Positions 47,305 through 59,228 of a DNA stretch of 64,000 bases are shown here, in pieces. The DNA lies in contig JBANDB010000001.1 in the NCBI GenBank assembly GCA_037576215.1, forward strand, positions 2,976,001 to 3,040,000, read 5' to 3'. The position numbers and the translations under genes were made by a program. A model generated the notes under the pieces. The model was not told the origin of the DNA, ran no database searches, and worked only from the letters and a program-made list of their open reading frames with translations. The first letter of the stretch is position 1, and every line of letters begins with the position of its first letter. Source of the DNA: Armillaria gallica (Eukaryota > Basidiomycota > Agaricomycetes > Agaricales > Physalacriaceae).

Positions 47305-49817
47305 TCAGTGTGACACGAACACCACCAGCCCCTCCAACAACCAAAGTGCATCTTTCACTGCATCTAACCACTTCAGCCATGCTGACGGCTCCATTTCCTT
47401 TGTCGCCTTTCCCCACCAGAACAGCGTCGCAGCGATTCCCAGCCAACTGTTCAGGCCACTCACGTTGATGGAAGTCCATCGGTCGCCATATTCGCCCTGC
47501 TGCATACCGTCGCTCAATCCAGCCTTTCTCCAAGGCGGCTGCATACTTCGCCACCAATTCCACCATGTCTCACCAAACTTCTTCACATCCTTCTGAGCCA
47601 GCACCGGCATGGCACGCTTCATCCTACCACGGCCCACCCAATATGACAGCAATTGCAGTCTCCCTTGTGGCGGCAAACCGGTATGCACACACTGGAAACC
47701 CAGCCTCTCCTCTAACCTCGCAAACATTCTCAAAAATTGGTTGTACTCGGATCCCAGGTCGCCGGCTGTGAATGCCGTATACGCTGCAGTGAACCAATCT
47801 GGACGCTTGACTCTCGCAAGCATGTCTTCGTCAGATGAAGGCTCTTCCGACGCCGGCATATCTGTGGGACGTGGACCTTCCATGACAATGTCATTCAATT
47901 CAGGAACCAGGGCAGTGATAGCAGCGAGATTAGGAGGAGAGTTGTCTTCATGGTTCATGACTCTATTCTCCGTGGTGTTCACAGCATCAGCCACATCCAA
48001 AGTCGTTGCTGAGGATGGCAGAGGAACTGAGTCCATGCCACATTCATCGTGTATGAGCATAGCGTTGACATCAATGTCGTCCATAGCAACATCGTCTGTT
48101 GAGTTGGTCCCCAGCAACAGAGGAGAGGGGGGATTGATAACGATGGGAATAGTAGCTTCGACATCGGTCATCGCATCGGAATCCTCACCGTCACTGGGAT
48201 TGAGTCTAACAGAGCGCCTCGAAGCTGGCTCAGGTGCCTTCCTCTGCTGCAGCAGCTTTGGCTTTGGATGAGGGCGTCTCTGCTCCTGAATCTCCCTAAT
48301 CTCCTCATTCAACTGCCTCATGACGGGGTCATTGCGGATCCTTTCGATATTCTCCAGCCTCGTTCGTTTGTAGGCACTCAATTTCAGTTGTCTCTCCATC
48401 CCCGCCTCGTCATCATCGTTTTCCTTGTCAGCATCACCTTCAGTCACCGTCGCACCCTTTGCCTTTGGCTTGGCAACGACTTTCTTGGGCTTTCCACTCT
48501 TACGGCTTTGCTTCCTCTTTTTCCCCGCTTCTTCTTCGTCTTCCGAAGTAGATCCATCGTCTGAAGAATCCAATACATCTGACAAGTTCTCCGTCAGACC
48601 TTTCAGCTCCTCTTCCAGTGGGTATAGCTCCTGCGGGATCGAAGGCGCATCTTTGTCCAAGTCAGATAATATGGCGGCTTTGCGGTCCTCCTCGCTATAC
48701 ACCGTATCAAGAAAGCTGCGATAATGAGCCAAGACTTTATCAAATTCTTGCTCATTCCACTTCGGCCAGGAAACCGGGGTTGGTTCTTGATTTTTACCAT
48801 AAGCCAAGCTGTGATTTCTGGTAAGCACATGTGCCACAATCATTTCTCATTAAAATCTCACTTTAAGGTACCGATTTCCCCTCCTTCAGCAGGCATAGGC
48901 CCTCCAACAAGCATGATAACGTTAAGTCCTGTACAGTTGTGTATTCCCTTCAGGATCAGCGCAATGAAAGCCGGAAGTCCCGCAATACATCTATGCCATC
49001 GATTAACATTGAAAACACCAGAGTGCAAGCCCACTTACATCTGACGTTCCATGGGATCTAAGGACAGCAATGCCTTAAGCACATTCTGGTATTCATGGCA
49101 GTTGGAATTGGCAGTCGCCTTTGCCTTAGCTTTCCACAGGTCTTGTTCCTCCTGTGAAAGCTCTGCGAACATGGTTCGAGCGGCACCCATATGTATACCA
49201 GCGTCTGGACTGCCCGATTTCCCTTCCATAACGCTCTGCGCCCATATCTCGTTGGTCTTAGTCGCTACGAGGTCGGCATTCTCCGTCATCCACTCTTGAT
49301 AGGCCTGTCGCGCCTTTGGGGGCTTCGTAATCCCCGCTAACTGTGCCAGGAAAATGGTGTACAGATCGTTGACGTGGTCACACCGCATGCAGAGATGCTT
49401 CTTGTGCAGCTTCCTGGCACGGTAGCGCAGGTATCGTTTGATGCGCTATCAAGAATACTGTTAATTCCGAGTTCGAGTGTTCCCAAAAAAAGGAATGCGT
49501 ACAATATCATCTTGTGCAATTGTCTTCCTCTTTTTCTTCATCTCCTCGGGTGGTAAGATCTCCGGGACGTATACTGTGTTTGTGTCAAATGCAGGGAATG
49601 GGCGGGGAGGTTCCTCATGATCCTCAAGTGTCCAGGGGATCAGGAAGTGGTATTCACGGAATACCTTACGAAGGTATTCATCTTCTGCCTTGAACCCCTG
49701 CTCCAGAGCATCCGCATAGCCCAAGACGTGCCAGTCAAGTATTTCAGCGTGCGCCCCTTCGGCCCATCCCTTCTGGTTCTTCCTCTGTTCTTTCTTCAGT
49801 CACTGTCGCTTACCCAT
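47305..49817 (-). pseudogene. Transposon-linked basidiomycete nuclear-type protein, one early TGA
   Basis: Exons from ATG 49817 (MGKRQ, TGA at 49802-49800, then LKKEQRKNQKGWAEGAHAEI in the same frame) to about 49500, then about 49445-49035, about 48990-48863 and about 48812 to the stop at 47305. The second exon holds a helical block (KARQAYQEWMTENADLV, FAELSQEEQDLWKAKA) resembling an HMG-like fold in spacing. Later come GLNVIMLVGGPMPAEGGEIG, a basic/acidic tract (KKRKQSRKSGKPKKVVAKPK), and a Trp-rich end (ETWWNWWRSMQPPWR, LGIAATLFWWGKA). I recall many paralogues in Agaricomycete genomes near transposons; function unknown. The TGA would be CGA (Arg) before a CpG transition. Confidence 0.55.
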
Positions 49818-50027
49818 TATTGCTAGACGTGCGATATTAAGCTGGTCTCGCAAAAAATAAAAAAGAAACACAGAACCAGACGGACTCCACCACCACTAGG
49901 GCAAGAATGTGACAGACCCATGGATACCAATGCTCGCAGAAGGTATTACCAATTTTTCCATTTTCCGGTTTCTAAGCTACTTGCATATTTAAATGGTAGA
50001 TCTTCATTCCAACTCTGTATCACACTA

Positions 50028-50614
50028 TGTCTGAAAACCCAGTCGAAGCGCATGCAGTCGATGCTCTGACCTCTGCATCTGCTGCCTGCGCCTCACCCGC
50101 GCCCGAGCCTCTGATGTCGTCCTCCCCTATGTCAGTGAACAGTACCCTCGCTCTCAATGAAGACGGATCAGAAGATGAGGTGGTCACCTCCGTGTTGACC
50201 TAGCAAGAGGCCGGTAAAATACATTCCCTTTCAATTCCCTTCCATTCTGCTAAACCAACATTTCCAGCTGCCATCAAGGCATTCATGGCACCGCTGCAAG
50301 ACACTTCGCCGTGGGTCGCAGGCAAGAAGTTCTACGAGGTACCACCCCAGCCTCTCGCCATGACCAATACGCGCCAGAGCAAGGATTGGTATGCTGTCTA
50401 CAAGGGCTTTTGGGTCAGTGTTGTAACCAGCTCGTAGGTCTGCCTCTGAATCATGGTTTCTATCTCTCACTTCTCATACCGTAGCCACACGGCCAATACT
50501 GCGACTGACGGCGCATCTGGGAGCTCCAAGAAAGGTTTCAAAAGTCAACAGGTGGCCGTCCAAGCATTCAACGAGGCGTTGGAAGACCAAACTGTCACCA
50601 TCATTTCGGCATAG
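50028..50614 (+). CDS. RNase H1-N / viroplasmin-like small protein 1
   Basis: ATG 50028, Ser/Ala-rich exon 1 with a TAG at 50201-50203, intron to about 50267, then FMAPLQDTSPWVAGKKFYEV and TRQSKDWYAVYKGFWVSVVTS, a second intron (about 50432-50482), and an exon with SHTANTATDGASGSSKKGFK, QQVAVQAFNEALED and TVTIISA-TAG. The order WYAVYKG...GxxGxSKKGFKxxxxAVQAFNEAL is that of the RNase H1 N-terminal (caulimovirus viroplasmin-type) domain, known to bind RNA:DNA hybrids. The in-frame TAG in exon 1 may be a lesion or lie in an unrecognised intron. Confidence 0.5.
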
Positions 50615-50796
50615 TTTCAAGGTATGCAAAATGCAAAATTCTTTGGCTACCGCCTGATACACCTGACTTCCAGACCACGGAGATGCAATTGGACAAGGTA
50701 ACGGCATGGTGAACATCTAGAATATAAGTAACTATGTGTGTAGATAAACGCCCCATCGCACAATTCATACATCTTTACCTGTTACCGTAACCGTAC

Positions 50797-51882
50797 ATGA
50801 ACATGGTCAATATTCATCCCACTGTCCTTCACGACGGCAGCGACTCAGACAGTAGCTTGGAAATAACTCTTCTCTCAGATTCCCTGGACTCCAGTGATCT
50901 AGAGATATGGGTCTCTGCCGATGAAGGAAGCGATAATGAGACTTGAACCAGTGGTCGTTCAATTCCTCCACCTGCTGCAGGCTCCGACCATCCGGCACCG
51001 TCAGTCATTTCTGACGCTCCTTCTGATCCTCCTCCCCTGTACGAAGCTATTGCATACCTTCGCATCGACAAGGAGCAGGCTGGAGGAGCTGACGACGGTC
51101 GGGACGAGACCCTTTACCAGGTTTGCTCAGCCACATTTACAGGAAACACTAGAGACTGGTAACTTCGGAGAAGCTTTGAAATGCATGATGGACTGACGTT
51201 ACCTTTAGGTCTGAGGCATCTGTACTGATGCGAGAGCACAGCACCCAGGTGCAAACTCTCACCCCACGCACTCGTTGAGCCCTGGTTCGGGGTCAGCGAA
51301 AGATGTATGTTGTGTTCTTTGGGCGAGTACCCGGTATATACTATAATTGGTATGATTGCGAACCCTCCAACGTTACATTTCTAATTGCATAATAAAGGGC
51401 TGCGTGTAAGGCGCAAACTAATGGAGCCTCGGCAGCCGTCTTCACTACGTATCGAAGCGAAGCAGAAGCATGCGCCGCCTACGACTATGCTATGGTGCGG
51501 GGCTGGACTGGTAGGACTGGACGCTTTGGTATCCAATTCATTCAACAAGGGGAACGGCATGCACCCCCGTGCCTAGATTTTCTCCAAGCTCCCGAGGAAG
51601 CCTTTGATACTCCACTCAATCTTGGTCAGGATCGCGGGCATTGGTACGTTGTGTACCAAGGGATCTACCCGGGTATTTATCGAACTCAGTGTGTAATTTC
51701 CCTGATTTTTAGCTTGCATGAGTTAACCGGAGATTCCGAATGATAGCCTCGAAGCGTCACTGAACATGGTTGGAATTAGTGGTAATACTAATGAGGCATT
51801 TGAGTCGTTGGAGGTTGCGCATGAGAAGTACCTGAGGGCCGTCGATGAGGGACATGTCCGGGTCCGAGTCCCTCGACGCTGA
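50797..51882 (+). pseudogene. RNase H1-N / viroplasmin-like small protein 2, with TGA stops
   Basis: ATG 50797; acidic/Ser-rich N-terminus (DGSDSDSSLEITLLSD) interrupted by TGA at 50944-50946, then DPPPLYEAIAYLRIDKEQ. A second TGA lies at 51276-51278. Two viroplasmin-like repeats follow: KMYVVFFGRVPGIYYNW, intron, AACKAQTNGASAAVFTTYRS, EAEACAAYDYAMVRGW; and DRGHWYVVYQGIYPGIYRTQ, intron, SLNMVGISGNTNEAFESLEV, AHEKYLRAVDEGHVRV. Both TGA stops fit CGA. Two tandem hybrid-binding modules would be expected in the intact protein. Confidence 0.55.
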
Positions 51883-52378
51883 GTGGTCTTGGCTGGAATA
51901 TATATTATACGTAGCTACAAACTGTTGAATCTTGATATACTCCAATGTGCTGGTCTCGTTATAGCCCCCTCCTCCCTCAGTTGAAGTTGTGACCATGCAA
52001 ACCAGAAAGAATTCCGCTTGAAGTTGTAGTTGGTAGTTAAAAATATGAGAATAAGTGCTACTTGATGAGTGGAAAGGCCTCTGTTTTCAAAGCATGAGAC
52101 AGCCTTACCATGTAGCCAACTCATAAATTACCACAGATATCCATCCCCGATGAAAACCAGTAGGTGTTTCAACGAATGTACCTTGATGGTATAAGTTTAC
52201 TTTGTACCATAATTGTACTGCAACCGTAATGTCTTGTTAATGTCTTTCAATAAAATCAATACCATAGACCCACTGTGTCTGAATCAGAGAGTGAAGGAGA
52301 GGCGAGTATATGGGCAACAGTACATTACTAGTCTGATCAGAAATGCATTGGATGCTAGCCGGCGCTAGAGTCACTGCC

Positions 52379-52775
52379 TCACCACCGCATCTAATTACCT
52401 ATGTCCAACCTACGTCAAGCGCATAGTATTAGCCTGCTTTGATAGAATAAATTCCGTAGGCATACCATATTCGAGCAAGCGAAGCTAATGCGAGCATCTG
52501 TACAGTGGTCGGAACTTTGATTAATGAGATCGAGCCAACCTGCCTTAGCCTTCAAATATGGGTCGTGTCTCACTGCATCTAATTACCTATGTCCAACCTA
52601 TGTCAAGCGCATAGTATTGGCCTACTTTGATAGAACTAATTCCACAGGCGTACTGTATTCGAGCAAGCAAAGCTAATGCGAGCATCTGTCCAGTGGTTGG
52701 AGCTTCAATGAATGAGATCGAGCCAACCTGCCTTGGCCTTCAAATCCAAGTCATGTCTCACTGCATACAACTTAA
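52379..52775 (+). repeat. 188-bp tandem repeat, about 2.1 copies
   Basis: GCATCTAATTACCTATGTCC begins at 52387 and 52575, and a third partial start (GCATACAAC) lies at 52763, giving a fixed 188-bp period. Copies share GAGCAAGC, GCTAATGCGAGCATCTGT and GAGATCGAGCCAACCTGCCTT; differences are mainly transitions. Non-coding. Confidence 0.85.
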
Positions 52776-52962
52776 TTAATTCTAGCAAATGAAAGAAAGT
52801 TCATTCTATGTCGTTCGTACAATCATTTATCGAGAGCATAAGGCAGATAATACGTAGTAGCACAACACTCCAATCTACGCACAACCAATTCACCTGATAT
52901 GACATAGTCTGTCATCAAGCGACGACGGCAAGAAGGACAGGTGTGTTGCATCCAACGGAACT

Positions 52963-53290
52963 TCAATGCCTGGCGTATCGCAGTAGCATCCGTAGCGACA
53001 TAATGGAAGCCCTGGAGGCGGTCGCACCAATGCGGACGACTCGGTTCAATCGCACAAGGGAGGGCCCATGAGATCCAGCGGCAGCGACGGACTGATCATT
53101 GAAAGTCAGATTCAGAGGCTCAGTATTAGAATACCATGTACTTGGGACCGGAGGATCAACGACATTCACAGGAAGCGCCATAGGTACCACGAAACATTTC
53201 ACTTGCGATTCATTCTTATCCAGTACTTGCGACGACTTGGCTGTCAAATCTACATCAAGATCAACATCCAGAAGAGTTAATAACCATTAA
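52963..53290 (-). CDS. Unidentified reading frame, possible gene fragment
   Basis: About 105 codons with protein-like use: TAKSSQVLDKNESQVKCFVV, PMALPVNVVDPPVPSTWYSN, LVRLNRVVRIGATASRASIM, LRYARH stop at 52963. No motif recognised. It may be a 3' exon of a longer gene, but upstream sequence soon contains stops in all frames. Confidence 0.3.
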
Positions 53291-53604
53291 CCAAGGAATG
53301 TACACAAGGTGGGTGTAGCACCTCGCTCTCTTTTGACAATTTCTGTGTGAGCTTGCTTCCCTTCGGTTGTCGCTGAACCATTGTTAGTATGCAGCCTTCC
53401 TGGGGATAGCAATTATCAATACGAACCGCTAGAAACAGCACCAGTCAGTGTGTGGGTCAAAGTCTCCATGATCATCGAGGTGAAGAGACGAGATACTGAG
53501 AGCACTTGCCCCCTTGTTTTAGGGTAAGAGCCTCGGGTTCTATTTCTCATGGATTTCTTTCAAGGTGAACAACATTTGGGACCCTGTCGACCGTCCGACT
53601 ACAC

Positions 53605-54039
53605 GGAAATGTTAAGGTTAATCTTTACGGTATTCAATCCAACCATTCATCCTTTCCGCTCCCTCTGAATCGCCTGCCTCTCACTTGCACCATCCGCATC
53701 TCGAGCGGGAAAGACAGAACCACCTTTGATGTTTTTGAGGTGGAATTGAGGATCCAAGGAGGCGAGTACTCCTTTTTGTCTGCAAAGGGTGCTATGGATA
53801 ATAATCAGTCAGAAACTGAGCTAGATAATGAAGAAGTATACCAAGATAGTGCGCTGGCCATAACTAAGGACGTAGACTTATCGCCAAGTTATGTACTCTG
53901 CATTGAAATTGCTTCTGCTTTTACGGCGTATCCTGGCGATCATACCCAGAAGAAAGTCAACTGGTTACATTGGCATGCATACCGGTATCGTACGCCGCTG
54001 ATAAGAATGGAGGCTGCAGATAGAATAGCATTGAGGTAA
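53605..54039 (+). CDS. Unidentified reading frame, possible terminal exon
   Basis: A continuous frame reads NVKVNLYGIQSNHSSFPLPL, LTCTIRISSGKDRTTFDVFE, VELRIQGGEYSFLSAKGAMD, then an acidic stretch (SETELDNEEVYQDSALAITK) to TGA at 54039. Composition suggests coding beta-rich sequence. Start and upstream exons are unclear. Family not recognised. Confidence 0.35.
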   Translation, partial: GNVKVNLYGIQSNHSSFPLPLNRLPLTCTIRISSGKDRTTFDVFEVELRIQGGEYSFLSAKGAMDNNQSETELDNEEVYQDSALAITKDVDLSPSYVLCIEIASAFTAYPGDHTQKKVNWLHWHAYRYRTPLIRMEAADRIALR

Positions 54040-54163
54040 CCATGGATGTGGGCACGCAAAATAGTCGGCAGGTTGATACATATTGAGCAGTACAACTATG
54101 GACTGTGATATGTAGCAAGGTGTAGACTGAGTACAGAGAACAGGTAATGCCACAATGCGGCTA

Positions 54164-54695
54164 CTAGTAGGCCTCGATAACATAGGGATAGAAATTGTTG
54201 ACTTGTCCGCATTCGCATGCTAGCCGTCGAACAGTGTAACCATCCTCTTTAGCATGTCGGGAGAGCATCAAACGTCCACAATACATGCAGGTCAAGCTCC
54301 ACTCTTGGATTTCCTTCAACTGCTCGACATGTTGCCGAATCTGCGTGACATAGTGGAGAGCCTTGTAGCATTCGCAGTAGTGGGGGCGAATACTTCCTTG
54401 GTGCTCGCATGGTAGATCCCAAAGCAGGGTACATCGAACACCATCTTGAAGGTATTTCAGTGTGAGCTTGTCAACAATTGATGGCTACTTACAAGCAAAC
54501 CGTGGCTCTGGAAGAGCCTGAGGAATGACAAGTGTTTTAAACTGTTGGTCTTGCTCAGCAAGGGAAAGAGTGGCGGGGGCATTTTTGCCAGCGTCTGTAA
54601 CGGCGGCTGGGGTGAGTTAGAATCCTGTTGGGGTGACGAATCGTACCAAGGTCCTGCGGTTGGGTGTCGACAGCGGTAGAGTCGCTTGTCGACAT
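54164..54695 (-). CDS. Small Cys-rich (zinc-ribbon-like) protein
   Basis: Three exons: ATG 54695 (MSTSDSTAVDTQPQDL), then AAVTDAGKNAPATLSLAEQD, QQFKTLVIPQALPEPRFA, then GVRCTLLWDLPCEHQGSIRP, HYCECYKALHYVTQIRQHVE, EWSLTCMYCGRLMLSRHAKE, DGYTVRRLACECGQVNNFYP, IEAY-TAG at 54164. Introns (about 54652-54610, 54494-54449) are GT-AG. Cys/His pairs C-x-H, C-x-C, C-x2-C, H and C-x-C could bind two zinc ions. It is divergent from the KDZ gene 380 bp away. Not recognised; could be cargo or an accessory gene of the KDZ element. Confidence 0.5.
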
Positions 54696-55075
54696 GTTCG
54701 TTTGAGTGTTGGATGAGGCATTGAGGCATTTGTTATGAGCAGTGGAAATGTATGTAACGTTGCCAATGAAGACAGAAGAAGTAAAGGAGACAGCCGCACT
54801 GTGGTAATGAAAGGACACTGCAGAAAGGAATAAAAATTAGTTATACACATGACTACCTCACGTGATCATATAACATGTTTGTGTTCGTCGTTTCACTTCT
54901 TCCTTCCATTTCTATTACGTTTCATTGGATTGTCTTGCTTTCTACACTTTCCTTTCGGTGCACGGTCTGTCTTCCATATGTTTCCAACATTAACGCGTGC
55001 CCGGTGGCCGACCTCCGGAAATTTTGGTCCCTGTCTTTCCAGTCATCACAACCATCCCACAGCTCTATTGCCTTG

Positions 55076-58000
55076 ATGTCCTTTTCAATCTCCTGGAACA
55101 GCCGTAGACGTGCCGCATACGAGCGCAATCAATTTCTCAGCCATGAACTGAAGAGTTTTAGTGGGAGGAGACGGTCAGGACGCCCACCCAACGCAATCCG
55201 TGACAACGATTTTGCCTTTGTTGGAGCAGGTTCTTCATCGCTGGGTGAAGAGAGGGATTGGAGGGAGGTCGACCGCATCATTGAATTCTCTTCCGATGGT
55301 CGTCGAACGTATGTTAAGGCCAAACGTCCCATCGTCAAGAAGCAGAAAATTGCGACGGCTCAGACCTCTGTACCTTTGTCCGAGTGGATACCCCAGAATG
55401 ACTGGGTTCCTACTCGGTATGACGTCAAAGCGGAGGACGGCGATGACTATGACCAGTTCGAGGTGAGGGCATGGCAGGAATATGCTCCTCACTTTGCAAT
55501 GGATGCATCAGGGGAGATAAAGGAAGACGTTGGACCACGGATAGGGAAGCGAAAACGCTATGACAGCTCTGTGGGTACATTGACGCCTGAGGGGTAGTAG
55601 GGGTACTGACTACATGAATATAGGATGACCCCATGTACGCCTGGTTGCCATACCGTCAGCTTTTTCTGGACGAAACTCTTCGATGGGCTGAATTTGAGAA
55701 TGCAACAATGGCGCCTAGCTGCGCAACCTGCAAAAAAAGGTGGAAAGGGCGGGGGAGCATCTTGGAGGAGGGAGCAACGGCAGAGGCACTATATCGCTGT
55801 CATATGTGCGGAGAGTTCTTCGAGTGCCGGGATTGCTGCCAGTCTCGTCATCAGCGTTCCCCTTTACACAGGCTGGAGGTATGTGAGTTGTCTGGTGCAA
55901 GCATTGGTGATTCTAACAGAGAGAATAGGTGTGGAATGGCGAGTTCTGGGAGGATATGACGCTGGACAAGATGGGATTCATCTTCCAACTCGGGCATGGT
56001 GGTGGGGAATGCGCTGTCCCTTGTCTGCCTCAATGGTTAACGGTTCTCCATGTGAACAGTATACATCGTCTTCGTGTCACCTATTGTGGATGCGATGTTT
56101 CGGATTCAGAAAATCACTGGCGACAGATTATGCGGAACAGATGGTATCCAGCAACAACAGCTGATCCACAAAGTTGCGCAATGATCGAGTGTCTCGATAA
56201 TTTTCATTTGTTGAATGTTACAGCAAACATCAATGTTCGGGATTATGTTTCTGTGCTAGAGCAAGCGACTGATGCTTTTGGAACGGAATGAGTGCCCGAT
56301 AGATACAAAGCCTTCGGGCAGATGAGTAGGCAGTGGGCCTATCTCAAGCGTTTGAGGAGAGCAGGTGTCAGACATCTGGAGGGGATCGAGAATGCAAAGG
56401 AAGGGTCCGTGGCCATGCAATGTTGGGCTTGCCCACGAGAAGGAGTTAATCTGCCTCCTGATTGGCTCAGTGTGGCTGAGGAAGACCAGTGCGTATCTAA
56501 CCAGATTTTGGCTGGGACTTTGCTGATACTTCTTTAGGTACCTGTTCCGTCTCTTTGTGGGTCTTGATGCCAATTTCTGCATGAAGAATAAGCTTCGGCG
56601 CCGAAACAAATGGAAGAAAGACCGCCCTCTTTATGAGGGTTTGGGATATCAGGTGCCGCCCCAGCCATATTTCAAACATCTGAAGAAGTATGTGAAGGAG
56701 GAAGATGTGAGTGTCTACACCTCCTTTTTTCGTTGACTGATTCCTTTTCGCAGGTCAGCACTTGCGTCGCTTTCGCCGCTTTGATGGAGAAGAATATTAA
56801 ACTGTCAAGGGGCTTGAGATGCATGGGAATTGGGGCATGTGTCTGTACCCGACATGAATCCATCCGTCCCACAGGTATAGGAGATCTACTGAAGGGTGAG
56901 AGGTAGGCGTTTGCATGTTTCATGCTGTATAGATTTCTCACACCCCTACCAGATACGCTAATATGGATTATATTTTTTGGTCTGCTCTAAAAGATGTCTG
57001 CATCAAACACGTTATGTTGTCCTATGACATAGGATGTCAGTATAAAGTCCATTTGCATGACTGTCGGAAATCTCTCCCCGAGGACCTACGACTACGGTCC
57101 GACAGCAGCGAAGACTTTATGGGTCCCAAGATCGATGTTGCACTGCCGATTTGGCATGGCGACGTCCACGAAACAGAATGCAAGACCAACAATTCCCTGA
57201 AGTATCAGGATGGTGCGGCTAAGACGGATGGTGAAGGGGTGGAGCGTCTTTGGCCTGATTTCAATGCATTGTTGATGCAGACCAAAGAGATGCATCCTGA
57301 GGTTCAGCACGACGCTCTGGAGGATAAGGCAGATCGTCATAACCACCAGAAGAACATTGGCCTGGGTCATCTGTTGGGCCGACGCCTGAAGCTTGCTTTG
57401 GAGGAACGGAATGTCCAGGACAAGGCTTTTGATGACATTGACTCGAGCTTGAAGGCCGATTTGCGAGCGGATTGGATGGGGCTAGTGGATGAATGGAGGA
57501 TGGACCATTCTAAGCCAAACCCATATGTACCGAGAGTGAAGAAGAAAGGTACGTGGATCCTTTCACATGATTTTGTACTGAGATGTTTTGGCAGCGTCTA
57601 TCACAGAGGCTGAGGTACAGCTAAAGCTGCGTCAGGACGAGCTGGAGGACCTGGCAAATGGCTCACAACCCGTGAAGGGCAAGAGTATGACGGCTTTTTT
57701 GACAATAGGCCTTGAGCTCGAAGATGCCCAGTGAGTAGTGTCACTGTTCCTTTGTTGCATGGTGATTGACTTCCTATATAGATGTCGTATCAGCTCCCAG
57801 TTGCGAGAGTCTGCACTCACATTGAATGGGGAAAGTAATATTCATGAACGTCGTCTCGCCTTTTTCAAGAAGTTCAAGGTGTTCCTTGGTCTGCAGAGGT
57901 CATATATGCCTGGCGTCATCGCCTTGATTGAGGAAGCGGAGCATAAATGCGATCCTGATGGGGCTGCTCTCCCTGCTGAGGATGTGCTCCTTTGGCTGCC

Positions 58001-58967
58001 ATCACAGGTTCCCGAGGATGAGCGACCTTTTGTATGTGACGCTGTGATTTTTGATATGGAGTTCAAATTGAGGGAGGGCCAGTGTGCTGATGCCCTGGCA
58101 TCATTGCGGACTCACCTGTTCGCTAGGCAACACCTACTAAAATACTGAAATGCTAATGTAACAGGTCAGTACATGAGTACACGCGCTCGAACTATGATTG
58201 CCACTATCACCGACAGGATCAATGCTGCTGCTAGGAAGTATCGTATCGCACGAGAGGCTATCAAGAGTCTGTGAGGGGAGGAGGCCTGCTCCCGGTTTCG
58301 GGTTTTGGAGAAGGAGGACGTGGCTCCTGTTCAGGAGCCTGAGACTGATGACAAGGCAACAAGAAAATTAGGGCGGATCAGGGGGAGAGAGAGTCGCAGT
58401 CAGAAAGCCCAGTCGTCGTCGTCGAAGAACATGTCATGGATATGGACAGAGGCTGGTGGCCCTGATGAGGACACGACCGAATTTTTGCATGAATGTACGT
58501 GTTTCACAGTTACTGGATTTCATCACTAACTATAGTACATGACAGCTGTTCGCGTTGAATGGGCAAAAGCACTTGCAAGACGTGAGCGCTGGCATGAGGA
58601 AGTAAACCTCCTTCGTGAGGAGATGAGGCGCACCTTACGTTCCTTGATATGGGGCTCCGAGGAATGGCGGCGTCATGCAAAGCAAGATGATGCTGATGTG
58701 GGGGAGGAGATCCAACGAGGGCGGCATGCATATGCTATGAAACAGGCATGGCACTTGACTCAGATCCAGCACTGGTTTGAATACTTGTGGGGCATCGGAA
58801 CAGAAGCCCCCACGGAGGATAGACCCAACTCCGAGCTGGCTGAGAGTAGTGGTGACGAAGACTGCAAGGTTCACTCAACCACCGGTCTAGAAACTCTGGA
58901 TCCATTCAGTGTACCTGACGTCTCTTCTGACTCATCCAGATCTCCATCGGTAGCCCCAGAAAAGTAG
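55076..58967 (+). pseudogene. KDZ transposase, CxC2 type, with three TGA stops
   Basis: ATG 55076 (MSFSISWNSRRRAAYERNQF). CxC2-like zinc domain: CATCKKRW, YRCHMCGEFFECRDCCQSRH, SPLHRLE|VWNGEFWEDMTLDK, GFIFQLGHGG. Then YCGCDVS, IRNRWYPAT-like RNRWYPATTADPQSC, FHLLNVTANINVRDYV, LFRLFVGLDANFCMK (first Asp), CVCTRHESIRPTGIGDLLKG, ERYANMDYIFWSA, SYDIGCQYK (second Asp), IWHGDVHETECKTNNS, TDGEGVERLW (Glu), DKADRHNHQKNIG, then the long coiled C-terminal region (PGVIALIEEAEHKCDP, LLWLPSQVP, LRTHLFARQHLLKY). All three catalytic acids are present. TGA at 56289, 58146 and 58272 each replace a fitting Arg. Most introns are GT-AG. Ends TAG 58967. Confidence 0.85.
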
Positions 58968-59146
58968 TACAATTCATCAAATGTAATGTTAGTAGCTTTC
59001 AATGACCGCAGAGCGGGGTTGCCTTTCTCGTACATGTACGCACATGCAATCATAAGTGATGTAATAATTCTGATCCAGGTTCCAGTGGTCTAGATTGGGC
59101 CCGAGAGGGCCCATGGCTTGACATGTGTTGATTGTGTTACTATAGA

Positions 59147-59203
59147 GGGCCCTTGCTACAGCAGGATAGAATGAATCCGTTTGTTCCTGCTGTGTAGGGG
59201 GCC
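59147..59203. repeat. Hairpin beside LTR-like repeat B
   Basis: GGGCCCTTGCTACAGCAGGA (59147-59166) is a near-perfect reverse complement of TCCTGCTGTGTAGGGGGCC (59185-59203), with an 18-bp loop. It lies 180 bp after the KDZ stop codon and 28 bp before repeat B. It may be an element end or a 3' processing structure. Confidence 0.5.
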
Positions 59204-59228
59204 AGAGGCAAATACTTAAGACTAGGGG

